A DNA stretch of 64,000 bases, taken from Siminovitchia fordii DSM 16014 = CIP 108821. GTDB lineage: Bacteria; Bacillota; Bacilli; Bacillales; Bacillaceae_C. Every line of letters begins with the position of its first letter. Position 1 is the stretch's first letter. The notes under the pieces are model-generated. The model saw only the letters and a program-made list of their open reading frames with translations, searched no databases and was not told the DNA's origin. Both the position numbers and the translations under genes were made by a program. This document shows, piece after piece, positions 53,198 to 62,420 of this stretch. The stretch covers positions 62,001 to 126,000 of the forward strand of contig NZ_KB894690.1 of assembly GCF_000374565.1 (NCBI RefSeq), written 5' to 3'.

Positions 53198-54247
53198 ATG
53201 GTTTTTGTACTTATTGCACTTGCAGCTGTTATAAACCTTGTATTTTATCGGAAAAAAATAAATTTAAACACCGGGTTTATGGCGGTTGTCATGACATTGG
53301 GCATTATCAATTTCGGTGTTCTTCATTTGTCTGTTAACCATTCTTTTATAACTATTGTTTTCTATTATGTGACTTTTATCATTTGGGTTACGTTTTGGAT
53401 GAATATCCTTGCAGCACTTTCTAATCATTCTTTTGCTGAAAGGCATATTCGTTCTGAAATCAACCGTTTCACGATTGGAACATGGATTGCCGGTACTTCC
53501 ATATTTATTGTTTTAACGTACATTTATGGTATAGCCGGTCACGGTTGGGTGAACGTGCTTGCGCTTTTGAATGTTGTCCTTTGGTTAAGTTATCTCGGAA
53601 TGTCCTTTTACACTATCCGAATTGGACTCAGGAAATGGAAACATACCATTTTGTCCGGGAATCTTTTTTTGACAACAGTTAGTACACAGTCCGTTGCAAT
53701 TATGCTGCGGACTGTTTTTCCGGGATTCAATGTAGGCTTAATCTTAATAATCATCAGCTTGAGACTCATTTTTTACATGATCAGCTTTTTATTGATCATC
53801 AGCCATTTCTCAATCCGCCACTGGAATGCAATGAATTGCATTTTTCACGGTGCTTTATCTATCACCTGCGTGGCTTTGCTGTATAATGATATAATCCTAA
53901 ATATCCATGCCCTTGCTTTTTGGTCAGTGGTTTTTGCCGTGTTTATGATTGTGGAAATGATGGAGCTTATCATTTTGTTTGCTATGCTGAAAAAACATCA
54001 TTTTATGGAAGTCTTATTCAAAAGCAATATTTCACATTGGAGCCGTTTGTTTACTTTCGGGATGTTTTATACCTTCACTTCTATGCTTGAATTTAAGCAG
54101 GGGATCGTGGAATCAGTAAAAAATGGCTTTCTATCATTTTTATTTATCACTATTTTATTATTATTATTGATAGAGCTAGTATCTTTAGGAATTTCATTAT
54201 ACCGTAAAGCTTCTAAGCCGGAAGCAGGCCGGATGCCGGCAGGATAA
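53198..54247 (+). CDS. Multi-spanning membrane protein of unknown family (possibly TDT/SLAC-like)
   Basis: 349 residues with about ten hydrophobic segments and short basic loops. The number and even spacing of helices resemble tellurite-resistance/dicarboxylate (TDT) proteins, but I see no diagnostic motif and do not assign it. ATG 53198 with TGAGGAA upstream is preferred to GTG 53183. It ends 21 bp before the ABC-F gene and may share its transcript. Confidence 0.7.
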   Translation: MVFVLIALAAVINLVFYRKKINLNTGFMAVVMTLGIINFGVLHLSVNHSFITIVFYYVTFIIWVTFWMNILAALSNHSFAERHIRSEINRFTIGTWIAGTSIFIVLTYIYGIAGHGWVNVLALLNVVLWLSYLGMSFYTIRIGLRKWKHTILSGNLFLTTVSTQSVAIMLRTVFPGFNVGLILIIISLRLIFYMISFLLIISHFSIRHWNAMNCIFHGALSITCVALLYNDIILNIHALAFWSVVFAVFMIVEMMELIILFAMLKKHHFMEVLFKSNISHWSRLFTFGMFYTFTSMLEFKQGIVESVKNGFLSFLFITILLLLLIELVSLGISLYRKASKPEAGRMPAG

Positions 54248-54268
54248 TATTTGAAAGGGGCTGTCATC

Positions 54269-56161
54269 ATGCTGACAGTTGAGCATTTACATAAGTCATA
54301 TGGGGATAAAATTCTTTTTGAGGACATAAACTGCACCATCCAAGACCGGGAGCGGATTGGACTAATTGGCATAAATGGCACGGGCAAATCAAGCTTTTTA
54401 AAAATTATTGCCGGCATTGAGGCACCGGATCAGGGGGAAATCAATCATGCCAAGGATTACAGAATTGAATATTTGGCACAGGATCCGGTTCTTGATGCTG
54501 ATTTAACGGTTATAGAGCAAATCTATTATGGAGAAGCGGATATTATGAAGGCGATGCGCCAATATGAACAGGCACTTGAAAGGCTGGAACGTGAGCCGGA
54601 AAGTGAAAAGGTGCAAGCGTTTCTGTTTTCCATGCAGCAGAAAATGGATGAACTGGAGGCTTGGGATGCCAGTGCCCAAGCGAAAACCATTCTGACAAAG
54701 CTCGGTATCAAGCATTTTAATCAAAAGGTTGGTTCTTTATCTGGAGGTCAGAAGAAGCGCGTGGCCATTGCAAAAGCTTTGATTCAGCCTGCCAATCTGT
54801 TGATTCTTGATGAGCCGACGAACCATCTTGACAATGGAACGATTGAATGGTTGGAAAAATATTTGGCAAGCTACCCAGGTGCCCTGTTACTTGTAACTCA
54901 TGACCGCTACTTCCTTAATCGTGTGACTAACCGAATCTATGAGTTGGATAACGGACAATTATATGCCTATGAAGGAAATTATGAACTTTTTCTTGAAAAG
55001 AAGGCGGAGCGTGAAGCCGAAGAACGGGCAAACGAGCAAAAACACGCAAATACACTCAGAAGGGAATTGGCCTGGCTGCAGCGCGGTGCGCGGGCCCGTT
55101 CCACAAAACAAAAGGCTCGTATTGAACGGATTGAAGTGATGCAGGACCACAAATTCAATACAAAAAAAGAGGAAGCAGCTTTCCAGGTTGGAACAAGCAG
55201 GCTCGGTAAAAAGGTCATTGAACTGAAGGGAATAGAAAAAAGCCTTGATGGCAGAGAGCTGATCAGCTCTTTTGATTATTTGCTTAAACCAGGTGACAAG
55301 ATTGGAATTATTGGCCCCAATGGTGCTGGAAAAACGACACTATTAAATATCATGGTCAAGCGGATCAAGCCGGATGCCGGAGATATTGAAACGGGTGAAA
55401 CCGTTAAAATTGGCTACTACACACAAGGGGATGAGGAGTTGGATGACGATCAGCGTGTCATCGATTATATAAAAGAGACAGCTCATGTCATCCATACAAA
55501 AAATGGAGATTTCATTACAGCTGAACAGATGCTGGAGCGCTTCCTCTTTACCCGGTCAGCTCAGTGGACATACATCCGAAAGCTTTCCGGAGGAGAAAAG
55601 CGGAGGCTTTATTTGCTGAAAGTGCTCATGACAGAGCCAAATGTGCTTTTCTTGGATGAGCCGACCAATGATTTGGATACACAAACCCTTGGGGTTCTGG
55701 AGGAGTATCTGGAAAATTTCCCTGGAGTCGTTGTCGCTGTTTCGCATGACCGTTACTTCCTTGACCGTGTAGTGGACCGTCTGCTAGTTTTTCAGGGTGG
55801 CGGCATAATTGCGGAATTTTTCGGCAATTACTCCGAGTATCTGGAAGATGTTCCGCAGGTATCACAATCTTCAACAGTGGAAAAACCGTTGCCGGACAAA
55901 CCGAAAACGGAAACCAAAAAGCCAATTAAGTTAAGCTATAAAGATCAAAGGGAATGGGAAGTCATCGAAGAAGAGATTGCTGCCCTTGAAGAAAAAATCG
56001 AACAGCTTGGCAAACAGATTGTTGAGGCAGGAAGCGATTCGATGAAAGTACAGGAACTTTTTCAGGAACAGCAGGAGACGGAAGCAGCACTGGAAAAGAA
56101 AATGGAGCGCTGGGAAGAACTATCGTTGATGATTGAAGAGATTGAGAATAGCCGGACTTGA
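54269..56161 (+). CDS. yfmR: ABC-F family ribosomal ATPase (YfmR/Uup-like)
   Basis: 630 residues, two ABC domains in one chain and no membrane part. First domain: Walker A GINGTGKSS, signature LSGGQKKRVAIAKAL, Walker B LLILDEPTNHLD. A charged interdomain linker (~235-300) with WLQRGARARSTKQKARIERIE is typical of Uup/YfmR. Second domain: GPNGAGKTT, LSGGEKRRLYLL, LFLDEPTNDLD. The C-terminal coiled coil (~545-630) also fits YfmR. ABC-F proteins act at the ribosome E site; YfmR helps resolve stalls. AAAGGGG lies 8 nt before ATG 54269. Length matches the B. subtilis protein as I recall it. Confidence 0.9.
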   Translation: MLTVEHLHKSYGDKILFEDINCTIQDRERIGLIGINGTGKSSFLKIIAGIEAPDQGEINHAKDYRIEYLAQDPVLDADLTVIEQIYYGEADIMKAMRQYEQALERLEREPESEKVQAFLFSMQQKMDELEAWDASAQAKTILTKLGIKHFNQKVGSLSGGQKKRVAIAKALIQPANLLILDEPTNHLDNGTIEWLEKYLASYPGALLLVTHDRYFLNRVTNRIYELDNGQLYAYEGNYELFLEKKAEREAEERANEQKHANTLRRELAWLQRGARARSTKQKARIERIEVMQDHKFNTKKEEAAFQVGTSRLGKKVIELKGIEKSLDGRELISSFDYLLKPGDKIGIIGPNGAGKTTLLNIMVKRIKPDAGDIETGETVKIGYYTQGDEELDDDQRVIDYIKETAHVIHTKNGDFITAEQMLERFLFTRSAQWTYIRKLSGGEKRRLYLLKVLMTEPNVLFLDEPTNDLDTQTLGVLEEYLENFPGVVVAVSHDRYFLDRVVDRLLVFQGGGIIAEFFGNYSEYLEDVPQVSQSSTVEKPLPDKPKTETKKPIKLSYKDQREWEVIEEEIAALEEKIEQLGKQIVEAGSDSMKVQELFQEQQETEAALEKKMERWEELSLMIEEIENSRT

Positions 56162-56166
56162 AAAAG

Positions 56167-56208
56167 AGCCGGTGGAACATGAAATGTTAAGTTCCACCGG
56201 CTTTTTTA
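56167..56208. terminator. Bidirectional terminator between convergent genes
   Basis: A perfect 12-bp stem (AGCCGGTGGAAC at 56167-56178, partner at 56191-56202) with T-run TTTTTT on the plus strand and AAAAA before it, so it can serve both the ABC-F gene and the convergent MFS gene. Confidence 0.85.
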
Positions 56209-56217
56209 GAATCGAAG

Positions 56218-57498
56218 TCAGGAAGAAACCGATTCTTTTATTTTTTTACTTTTTTCTGCTTGAGGCTTCCAAATAATAGAGAAAATTAGAGCGAGAAGCC
56301 CTAGTGCTCCCGATAGATAAAATGCTCCTCCAATCCCGGCGTAAGAGTTTAACATACCTCCTAAAAACGGTCCGACAAACATGCCGACTGCATAAAGCGC
56401 CTGGTAAACCCCCATGGCCGTTGCTCTTTTTTGTTGAGGAATCGTTTCAATCGCCATCGCCAAAAGAACCGGATAAAGAAGACCTAATGAAAATCCATTT
56501 AATCCTTGTAATATACAAAGCATCAGCTTTGTTTTTACGAACGGTATCAAAACGGTAAACAGAGCAACGGATCCAAATGCACTTTGTAGAGTCCTCCACT
56601 TGCCGAGGCGAGGGACAAACCATTTACCGGTTAAAATGGTTGAGACCGCATGCGGAACCATGAAGGAAATGACAATAAGACTGATTTGATTTGCTTCAAA
56701 CCCAATTTTCAAGGCGTAGTCAGAAGTGAATCCAAACATTGTTGTGAAGAGGATACCGTGAGCAACGATGGACAGCGCCGATACTTTCAACAGGACCGGT
56801 TCCAAAAAGACGGAAGACAAAGCCATTAGTTGGATTGGCTCTCTATCTATTTTATCCGGCGATTCAAAGATGAACATGGAAAGAAGCAGGCCGGCTAAGC
56901 TAATGATTCCGCCAATCCAAAAAGGGGCGTTCCAACCCCAATAGTCAACGATGGAACCACTGACAACCATCCCGAAAAATTGGGCCAAAACTACGACGAG
57001 TGATATGCTTCCCATGGCTCTGGCTATTTGCTGGTCTGAAAAATAACTTGAATATAAGACCGAGAAGACTACCCATGTGGCCGCAGCAAGGCCGGCAATC
57101 GAACGGGCTGCAAGAATCCATCCTAAATGATCCGTCGTCGCGAAGATGAGACAGCTGAGTACACTGAGAAACAGCCCCATCACGATAAACGGTTTCCGCC
57201 ATTTGAGAAGGTCCGAGATGATTCCTACAGGCATTCTAAATAGAAGCTGCATGACTCCATAGCTTCCCAAAACCAAGCCGATAAAGGAATATCTTCCTCC
57301 CTGTGACTCGATATATGGGGCTAAAACGGGAACATAAATAAAATGCGAAACCCAGAAGAGAAACGATACAATTAAAAAGAGAAGATTTCCTCGAGTAGCC
57401 GGTGACGCATTCAACCGATCACTTCCTAACCAATCTGGGACATGCCAGGATTTTCCCCGGTTGTCCGTTATATTTTTCTCTCTATTAGAACAATTCAC
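56218..57498 (-). CDS. MFS transporter
   Basis: 426 residues, 12 membrane helices after a ~35-residue hydrophilic N-terminus. Helix 2-3 loop GIISDLLKWRKPFIVMG is motif A; ATAMGVYQALYAVGMFVGPFLGGMLNSYAGIGGAFYLSG is the C-terminal half equivalent. Related to sugar/drug exporters of the MFS-1 group; substrate unknown. The start at 57498 has no strong ribosome site, so a shorter N-terminus is possible. Confidence 0.82.
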   Translation of the reverse strand: MNCSNREKNITDNRGKSWHVPDWLGSDRLNASPATRGNLLFLIVSFLFWVSHFIYVPVLAPYIESQGGRYSFIGLVLGSYGVMQLLFRMPVGIISDLLKWRKPFIVMGLFLSVLSCLIFATTDHLGWILAARSIAGLAAATWVVFSVLYSSYFSDQQIARAMGSISLVVVLAQFFGMVVSGSIVDYWGWNAPFWIGGIISLAGLLLSMFIFESPDKIDREPIQLMALSSVFLEPVLLKVSALSIVAHGILFTTMFGFTSDYALKIGFEANQISLIVISFMVPHAVSTILTGKWFVPRLGKWRTLQSAFGSVALFTVLIPFVKTKLMLCILQGLNGFSLGLLYPVLLAMAIETIPQQKRATAMGVYQALYAVGMFVGPFLGGMLNSYAGIGGAFYLSGALGLLALIFSIIWKPQAEKSKKIKESVSS

Positions 57499-57541
57499 AA
57501 CCTATACTTATTGTAGGTTGTACAATCGAATTAGTAAATCG

Positions 57542-57573
57542 AAAAAACATCAGCAGTTTGTCCTGCTGATGTT
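57542..57573 (-). terminator. Terminator of the VWA lipoprotein gene
   Basis: ACATCAGCAG (57547-57556) and CTGCTGATGT (57563-57572) form a perfect stem; on the minus strand it ends in a T-run (A-run 57542-57547). Confidence 0.82.
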
Positions 57574-57579
57574 TTAAGG

Positions 57580-58956
57580 TTAGTCTTCCTCATTCTTCAG
57601 TTTCTCTCGCTCTTCCCTTGCTTTATCCCTGACTTCTTCTCTATTTTGATAGCCCTTTTCCCTGAGTTCATCTCTTAAAGGCAAAGCAATACTTGTGACA
57701 TATTGTCGTAAGGCTCTCCCACGTATACTGGAATTTAGGCTGGACTTATTGGTGCTTCCCAAAAATTTTTCATACGCATAGGGAAGCAGTTCCCTAAAGC
57801 GCTCTTCCTCCTGCCGTGTAAGCTTCTTCATCTCGATTTCCTTTTGCAAAAGCGCTTCGACTCTTTCGTTCTGAGACTTCATATAATGGCTGGTGTTCTC
57901 GTTTCGCCACTCGAGCCATTGAGAGCGGAGAGCATGGTTTTCTTGTTCAAAAAATTTCTTGAATTCTTGTTGGGAACGGACGGTCGCATATTCGCCTTTC
58001 CCCGCTTCAGCGACTTTTTTAAGCGCTTTTTGCCCTTGGTCATCCACATCAAAACCAATAATATTGATAACTGCCTGAATATTGCTTTCCGTCAACTCTT
58101 TGGCTGCCTTGACGGGATCCCCATCACATGTCTCGACTCCATCGCTGACGACGTAAATGATATTTTCTACGTTTTCCCCTGACTGCTTTTCCAAATCCGA
58201 CTTGGATGATTCAATGGCAGCCGCCAAAGGCGTCCATCCGGCAGGAGAAAATTGATCCAATGCTTTTAGGAAGTCTTGCTTGTCATACGGAGCAAAGGGG
58301 TATACTTCCTCTATGCTGCTGCAGGAACGTTCTTTGTCTTCGTCACTGCCAGTGCCTTCATGGCCATAAGCCCTCAACGACACATTGACCCCCTCTGGAA
58401 GTTCATCCAGAAATGATTTGACAGCATCTTTGGCCATCTTCATTTTTTCCGTACCATCAATCGGAGCTCTCATACTACCGCTTGCATCGAATAAGATTTG
58501 AACATTGATTTGTTTTTCTTCAGGTACCTCCATTTGACTCGATTTGCCGTCAGGCTGTTCGGTTGGCCCATCAAAAGAGGTGTCGAAACCTTCGAAAAAC
58601 TCCATAAAAGGCCGATAATCTTCAGCAATCAATGCAGCAATTCGGGAGTAGTAGTCGAGTCGTTCTTCCCCTTCCGGAAACTGATCGATCAGCTGCTTGA
58701 CAGCCTTTTCATCATAATTGTTGCCGCTGTACGGACCGGGCTCCAACCGAACCATTTCTTCCGGATTTTCCGTAGCGTATTTCTGATAATCGTCCGTTTT
58801 TATTTCCTTCGCTTCCTGTGAAACTTCTTCGCTCCGCTCAACGTCCGGCTCTTGAGACGTCGAAGGAGAACTATCCTCCTCCTTCTTGGACGATTGCGAA
58901 CAACCTCCCACCATAAGGATGAATAACAGTAACATTAGAAACCAATTTTTTGCCAT
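57580..58956 (-). CDS. VWA-domain lipoprotein
   Basis: 458 residues. Signal peptide with lipobox VGGC (Cys ~19), then a Ser/Glu-rich linker. A von Willebrand A domain occupies ~150-330 with the metal-ion site DASGSM and later TPLAAAI and VSDGVETC. The C-terminal third is highly charged and helical (repeated EER/REE tracts), possibly a coiled coil. It is an extracellular membrane-anchored protein of unknown partner; VWA domains bind protein ligands through Mg2+. GGAGGA precedes the ATG. Confidence 0.87.
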   Translation of the reverse strand: MAKNWFLMLLLFILMVGGCSQSSKKEEDSSPSTSQEPDVERSEEVSQEAKEIKTDDYQKYATENPEEMVRLEPGPYSGNNYDEKAVKQLIDQFPEGEERLDYYSRIAALIAEDYRPFMEFFEGFDTSFDGPTEQPDGKSSQMEVPEEKQINVQILFDASGSMRAPIDGTEKMKMAKDAVKSFLDELPEGVNVSLRAYGHEGTGSDEDKERSCSSIEEVYPFAPYDKQDFLKALDQFSPAGWTPLAAAIESSKSDLEKQSGENVENIIYVVSDGVETCDGDPVKAAKELTESNIQAVINIIGFDVDDQGQKALKKVAEAGKGEYATVRSQQEFKKFFEQENHALRSQWLEWRNENTSHYMKSQNERVEALLQKEIEMKKLTRQEEERFRELLPYAYEKFLGSTNKSSLNSSIRGRALRQYVTSIALPLRDELREKGYQNREEVRDKAREEREKLKNEED

Positions 58957-59054
58957 ATAATCCTCCTCGTATTCTTGGATAATTAATTACTATTATATTT
59001 AAACTCTATCCTTTTGTAAGGCCTCTGGTAAAAATAGCAATGGTAACGGGAATT

Positions 59055-59688
59055 ACTCTCTACTTTTGAGATTTACTCTTTCACTTTGGAGATTTACTCT
59101 CTACTTTTGAGATTTACTCTTCACTTTCGAGAAATACTCTTCACTTTCGAGAAATACTCTCTACTTTCGAGATTTACTCTTCGCTTTCGAGAAATACTCT
59201 CTACTTTTGAGATTTACTCTTCACTTTTGAGAAATACTCTCTACTTTTGAGATTTACTCTTCGCTTTTCGAAAAATACTCTTCACTTTCGAGAAATACTC
59301 TCTACTTTCGAGATTTACTCTTCGCTTTCGAGAAATACTCTCTACTTTTGAGATTTACTCTTCACTTTTCGAAAAATACTCTTCACTTTCGAGAAATACT
59401 CTCTACTTTTGAGATTTACTCTTCACTTTCGAGAAATACTCTTCACTTTTCGAGAAATACTCTTTACTTTTCGAGAAATACTCTCTACTTTTGAGAAATA
59501 CTCTCTACTTTTGAAAAATACTCTTCACTTTTCGAGAAATACTCTTCACTTTTCGAAAAATACTCTTCACTATAGAAATTTACTCTTCGCTTTTGAGATT
59601 TACTCTTCACTTTCGAGAAATACTCTCTACTTTTGAGATTTACTCTTCACTTTCGAGAAATATTCTTCACTTTTGAGATTTACTCTTG
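59055..59688. repeat. Tandem array of a 20-bp repeat (about 32 copies)
   Basis: About 634 bp of imperfect 20-bp units with two main forms, ACTCTCTACTTTTGAGATTT and ACTCTTCACTTTCGAGAAAT, mixed in irregular order. The variable sites are CTCTAC/CTTCAC, TTTTGAG/TTTCGAG and a switch of the last bases between ATTT and AAAT. A few units have 1-bp indels. It fills the space between the VWA lipoprotein (upstream side of its promoter) and the purine permease end. Since 20 is not a multiple of 3, the frames within it are not coding. Confidence 0.93.
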
Positions 59689-59795
59689 CGATCAGCCTTA
59701 AGATGTAAGACTTTTTCAAAGTGGAGCGGACTACCGGAATGCTCGGATAGGTCATCTTAGCCTTGGTCCTGAATTATTCTATTTGGAAACTAAGC

Positions 59796-59830
59796 AAAAA
59801 AGAAACCCGGCATCGACCGGGCTTCTTCGA
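59796..59830 (-). terminator. Terminator of the purine permease gene
   Basis: CCCGG/CCGGG core extended by AGAA/TTCT (59801-59825, one mismatch); on the minus strand it runs into a T-tract (A-run 59796-59801). Confidence 0.78.
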
Positions 59831-61171
59831 TTAAAGAGCTTCTTTTACGTTTTCCGTTTCTGCTTCTTTTTTCGTTGATGGAATTAATAGGTTCAAAATT
59901 ACTGTGGCAAGAGCCCCAACTGTAATCCCTGATGATAGGATATAATTAGCCCAATCCGGGACAGTACTTAGTACTTCTTTCGGTAAAACAGTCACTGCAG
60001 TCGTCATTAAAATCGGTACACCAATTATGATCATATTGCGGTCATCGATATGAATCGGTTGGATTACCTTCATCCCGTTGGTCACAATGGCCACGCAAAC
60101 GATACCAAATATACCATTGATGACCGGCTCGGGAATACATGTGATGGCTGTTGAAAGCTTTGGAATTAAGCCAAGGAAGACAAGAATAAGCCCGCTCACG
60201 ATAACAACCATGCGGCTTGCCACACCAGTGATCGCAAGAAGACCGGCGTTGGAAGAGTATCCTGTCATTGGCGTACTTCCGAACAATGAACCGACAAAGC
60301 AGCCAAGCCCTTCACCGGCAGAAGCGCGGTTCAGCCGGGGTTCATCCAGTTCTTCTCCTGTAATAGAGGATACGACAAACCATGTTCCGGTTGTTTCCAT
60401 CAATATAATTAGATAGACAAGGATCATTGTGATGATGGCGTTCATATCAAATACAGGTTTTCCGAATGGAAAAAAAGATGGAAGTGAGAACCAGCTTGCC
60501 TCTTTTACCGGAGAAAAATCTATGCTTCCAAAGAAGCTGGCAGTAATGGTTCCGACAATAATGGCTACAATGACGGATACTAGTCTGAAAAAAGTCCCCA
60601 ATTTCGCCAATCTTCGCCCCAGCAGCATACAAACGACGAGTACACCTGCGGAAACAGAGGCAACAATGACATTATCCCCGATGTTCCCTTCCGCCAGGAA
60701 AATATTATTCAGTCCGGTGGGCATCAAGGAAATACCTACAATAATGATGACGGTCCCACCGACAAGAGGCGGAATAATTTTTCTGACTGCCTTAGCGAAT
60801 ATTTTTAATGGGTAGCCAAGAAGAGTAATAATAATAGCGCCGGGAATCAGACTTCCGGCAATGGCACCGAGCCCTAGTTTGCTGCCAATAGCGGCAATAG
60901 CACCGATAGGTACATAGGAAGGCCCCTGGACAACAGGCAGCTTGATTCCGGCTCCCGTTTGAATCAATGTAGCCAATCCGGTTGCGAGAAAACACATTTG
61001 AACAAAAAAGGATGTGTTTTGAGCGCTTAAAGAGAGCAGTCCAGCGATAATAATTGGTGCTATATATAAATCCATTGCGAGTACATGCTGCAAGCCAAGA
61101 ACAAAGGCTTTGGGATAACTGACTTTATCGTCTACGCCAATAATGATGCTGCTTTCTGACTTTTTTTCCAA
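59831..61171 (-). CDS. NCS2-family purine (xanthine/uric acid) permease
   Basis: 446 residues, 12-14 membrane segments. NCS2 signatures: GLQHVLAMDLYIAPIIIAG in helix 1, LPVVQGPSYVPIGAIAAIG in helix 3, the conserved TGTWFVVSSITGEELDEPRLNRASAGEG loop and GSTPMTGYSSNAG in helix 10. TTG 61171 is chosen because AGGGAG sits 8 nt upstream; the in-frame ATGs at 61195 and 61264 lack ribosome sites. A PurBox-like pair lies 80-120 bp upstream, between it and the divergent oxygenase gene, so purine-responsive control by PurR is likely. Confidence 0.88.
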   Translation of the reverse strand: MEKKSESSIIIGVDDKVSYPKAFVLGLQHVLAMDLYIAPIIIAGLLSLSAQNTSFFVQMCFLATGLATLIQTGAGIKLPVVQGPSYVPIGAIAAIGSKLGLGAIAGSLIPGAIIITLLGYPLKIFAKAVRKIIPPLVGGTVIIIVGISLMPTGLNNIFLAEGNIGDNVIVASVSAGVLVVCMLLGRRLAKLGTFFRLVSVIVAIIVGTITASFFGSIDFSPVKEASWFSLPSFFPFGKPVFDMNAIITMILVYLIILMETTGTWFVVSSITGEELDEPRLNRASAGEGLGCFVGSLFGSTPMTGYSSNAGLLAITGVASRMVVIVSGLILVFLGLIPKLSTAITCIPEPVINGIFGIVCVAIVTNGMKVIQPIHIDDRNMIIIGVPILMTTAVTVLPKEVLSTVPDWANYILSSGITVGALATVILNLLIPSTKKEAETENVKEAL

Positions 61172-61246
61172 TCGTATCGCTCCCTGCTTTTCCATTTTAA
61201 AGTTTATTAATGAATTATATATAAAAAGTAATCGCTTGTATATGTG

Positions 61247-61288
61247 AAATGCGAACATTAACACAAAACATACACAATTAGTTCGTGT
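61247..61288. promoter_or_regulatory. Inverted PurBox-like pair between divergent genes
   Basis: Box 1, AAATGCGAACATT (about 61248-61260), matches the Bacillus PurBox AWWNCCGAACAWT at 12 of 13 positions. Box 2 is on the other strand (GTTCG at 61281-61285) and matches about 10 of 13. The CGAAC and GTTCG cores are 23 nt apart, equal to the 17-nt gap between boxes seen at known PurR sites. Confidence 0.65.
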
Positions 61289-61347
61289 TTAACTCAGGGA
61301 ATTGATTAAAATAAGAATTATGATTTGTGTTGAGGAGGATTTTAAAC

Positions 61348-62322
61348 ATGTTGCAGGATAAAGTGCTGCAGGAAGACTGGCTCGTCGCCTGCCGATCACA
61401 AGATGTAAAAGAGAAGCCGATCCAGGTCATATTAATGGGAGAGCGCCTGGCGATCTTTAGAAACAGTAATGGCATCCATGCGTTTAAGGATCTTTGCATC
61501 CATCGGGGAGCAGCTTTGTCATTGGGAGAGGTTAAAAACGATTGCCTTGTTTGCCCTTATCATGCATGGGAATATGATGAGAGCGGCAACTGTATTAAAA
61601 TTCCACAGTTACCGGAAGGAAAGCCCATTCCCAAAAAGGCTAAAGCGGTCCGATATGCTTGTGTAGAGAAATATGGTTTCATCTGGGTGAATCTCGCAGG
61701 CAATCAGCCGGAATTTTTCCCATATCCTGAAATGGATGGAACCCAATTCCGCAATGTTATTTGGGGACCGCAGGAAGTACAGGCCAAGCCGCCCCGTATC
61801 ATTGAAAATTTTCTTGATGTCGGTCATCTGGCTGTTGTCCATCAGGGTTACTTAGGAACGGAAACCCATCGTGAAATAGAAAATTATAAAGTTCATCAGA
61901 AAGACGGACGAATATATTCTGATGAAATTGCTATTTTTCAACCGGATCCAGACGGCTCAGGACAAGCGAAATATGTTTATTACACCTACGAAATCCTTCG
62001 CCCTTTCACCGTGCGTTTTACAAAAAGGGATCGTGAAAATGATACGCTCATGACCATTTTGCTGACTGTCCGCCCCGTGGATGAAGAGACTTCCATTGCC
62101 TATGGCATTTTATCATTCAACTATGAAACAGGGTTATCTGATGAGGAGATCGTCGCATTCCAGGATGAAATTTTCTCACAAGACAAGCCAATCGTCCAAA
62201 ATCAAAAACCTGAAGAACTCCCGCTTGATCTTCAAGTGGAGCTGTCTCTTGTTTCCGACCGTGTAAGCATTGCTTATAGACAGTATTTAAAGGAACTCGG
62301 AGTTGTACTAGGAACTGCATAA
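61348..62322 (+). CDS. Rieske non-heme iron oxygenase, alpha subunit
   Basis: 324 residues. Rieske 2Fe-2S ligands C50, H52, C69, H72 (CIHRG ... CPYHAWEYD) and the mononuclear iron site N154-x2-D157-x2-H160-x4-H165 (NFLDVGHLAVVH). It therefore has both centres of an aromatic-ring or N-demethylating oxygenase, needing an electron-transfer partner not present here. AGGAGG lies 9 nt before ATG 61348. Divergent from the purine permease and sharing its PurBox pair, it may oxidise a purine, as HpxD does in Klebsiella hypoxanthine oxidation (inference). Confidence 0.88.
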   Translation: MLQDKVLQEDWLVACRSQDVKEKPIQVILMGERLAIFRNSNGIHAFKDLCIHRGAALSLGEVKNDCLVCPYHAWEYDESGNCIKIPQLPEGKPIPKKAKAVRYACVEKYGFIWVNLAGNQPEFFPYPEMDGTQFRNVIWGPQEVQAKPPRIIENFLDVGHLAVVHQGYLGTETHREIENYKVHQKDGRIYSDEIAIFQPDPDGSGQAKYVYYTYEILRPFTVRFTKRDRENDTLMTILLTVRPVDEETSIAYGILSFNYETGLSDEEIVAFQDEIFSQDKPIVQNQKPEELPLDLQVELSLVSDRVSIAYRQYLKELGVVLGTA

Positions 62323-62331
62323 TAATAATAA

Positions 62332-62368
62332 GCTCCCACTGCTTGTATTTTGCGCGGGAGTTTTTTTA
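62332..62368 (+). terminator. Terminator after the oxygenase gene
   Basis: CTCCC (62333-62337) with GGGAG (62356-62360) and TTTTTTTATT. Short stem, but strong T-run. Confidence 0.6.
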
Positions 62369-62420
62369 TTGTATAGGAAATTAAAAACCGTTTAGGTTCG
62401 TTGTTACTTAACATTTATTT

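Noticed and set aside
59409-59636. Open frame inside the 20-bp tandem array
   Set aside because: It arises from the repeat; unit length is not a multiple of three, indels between units shift frame, and there is no ribosome site.
59055-59688. CRISPR array
   Set aside because: Units are directly contiguous with no unique spacers and no cas genes are nearby.
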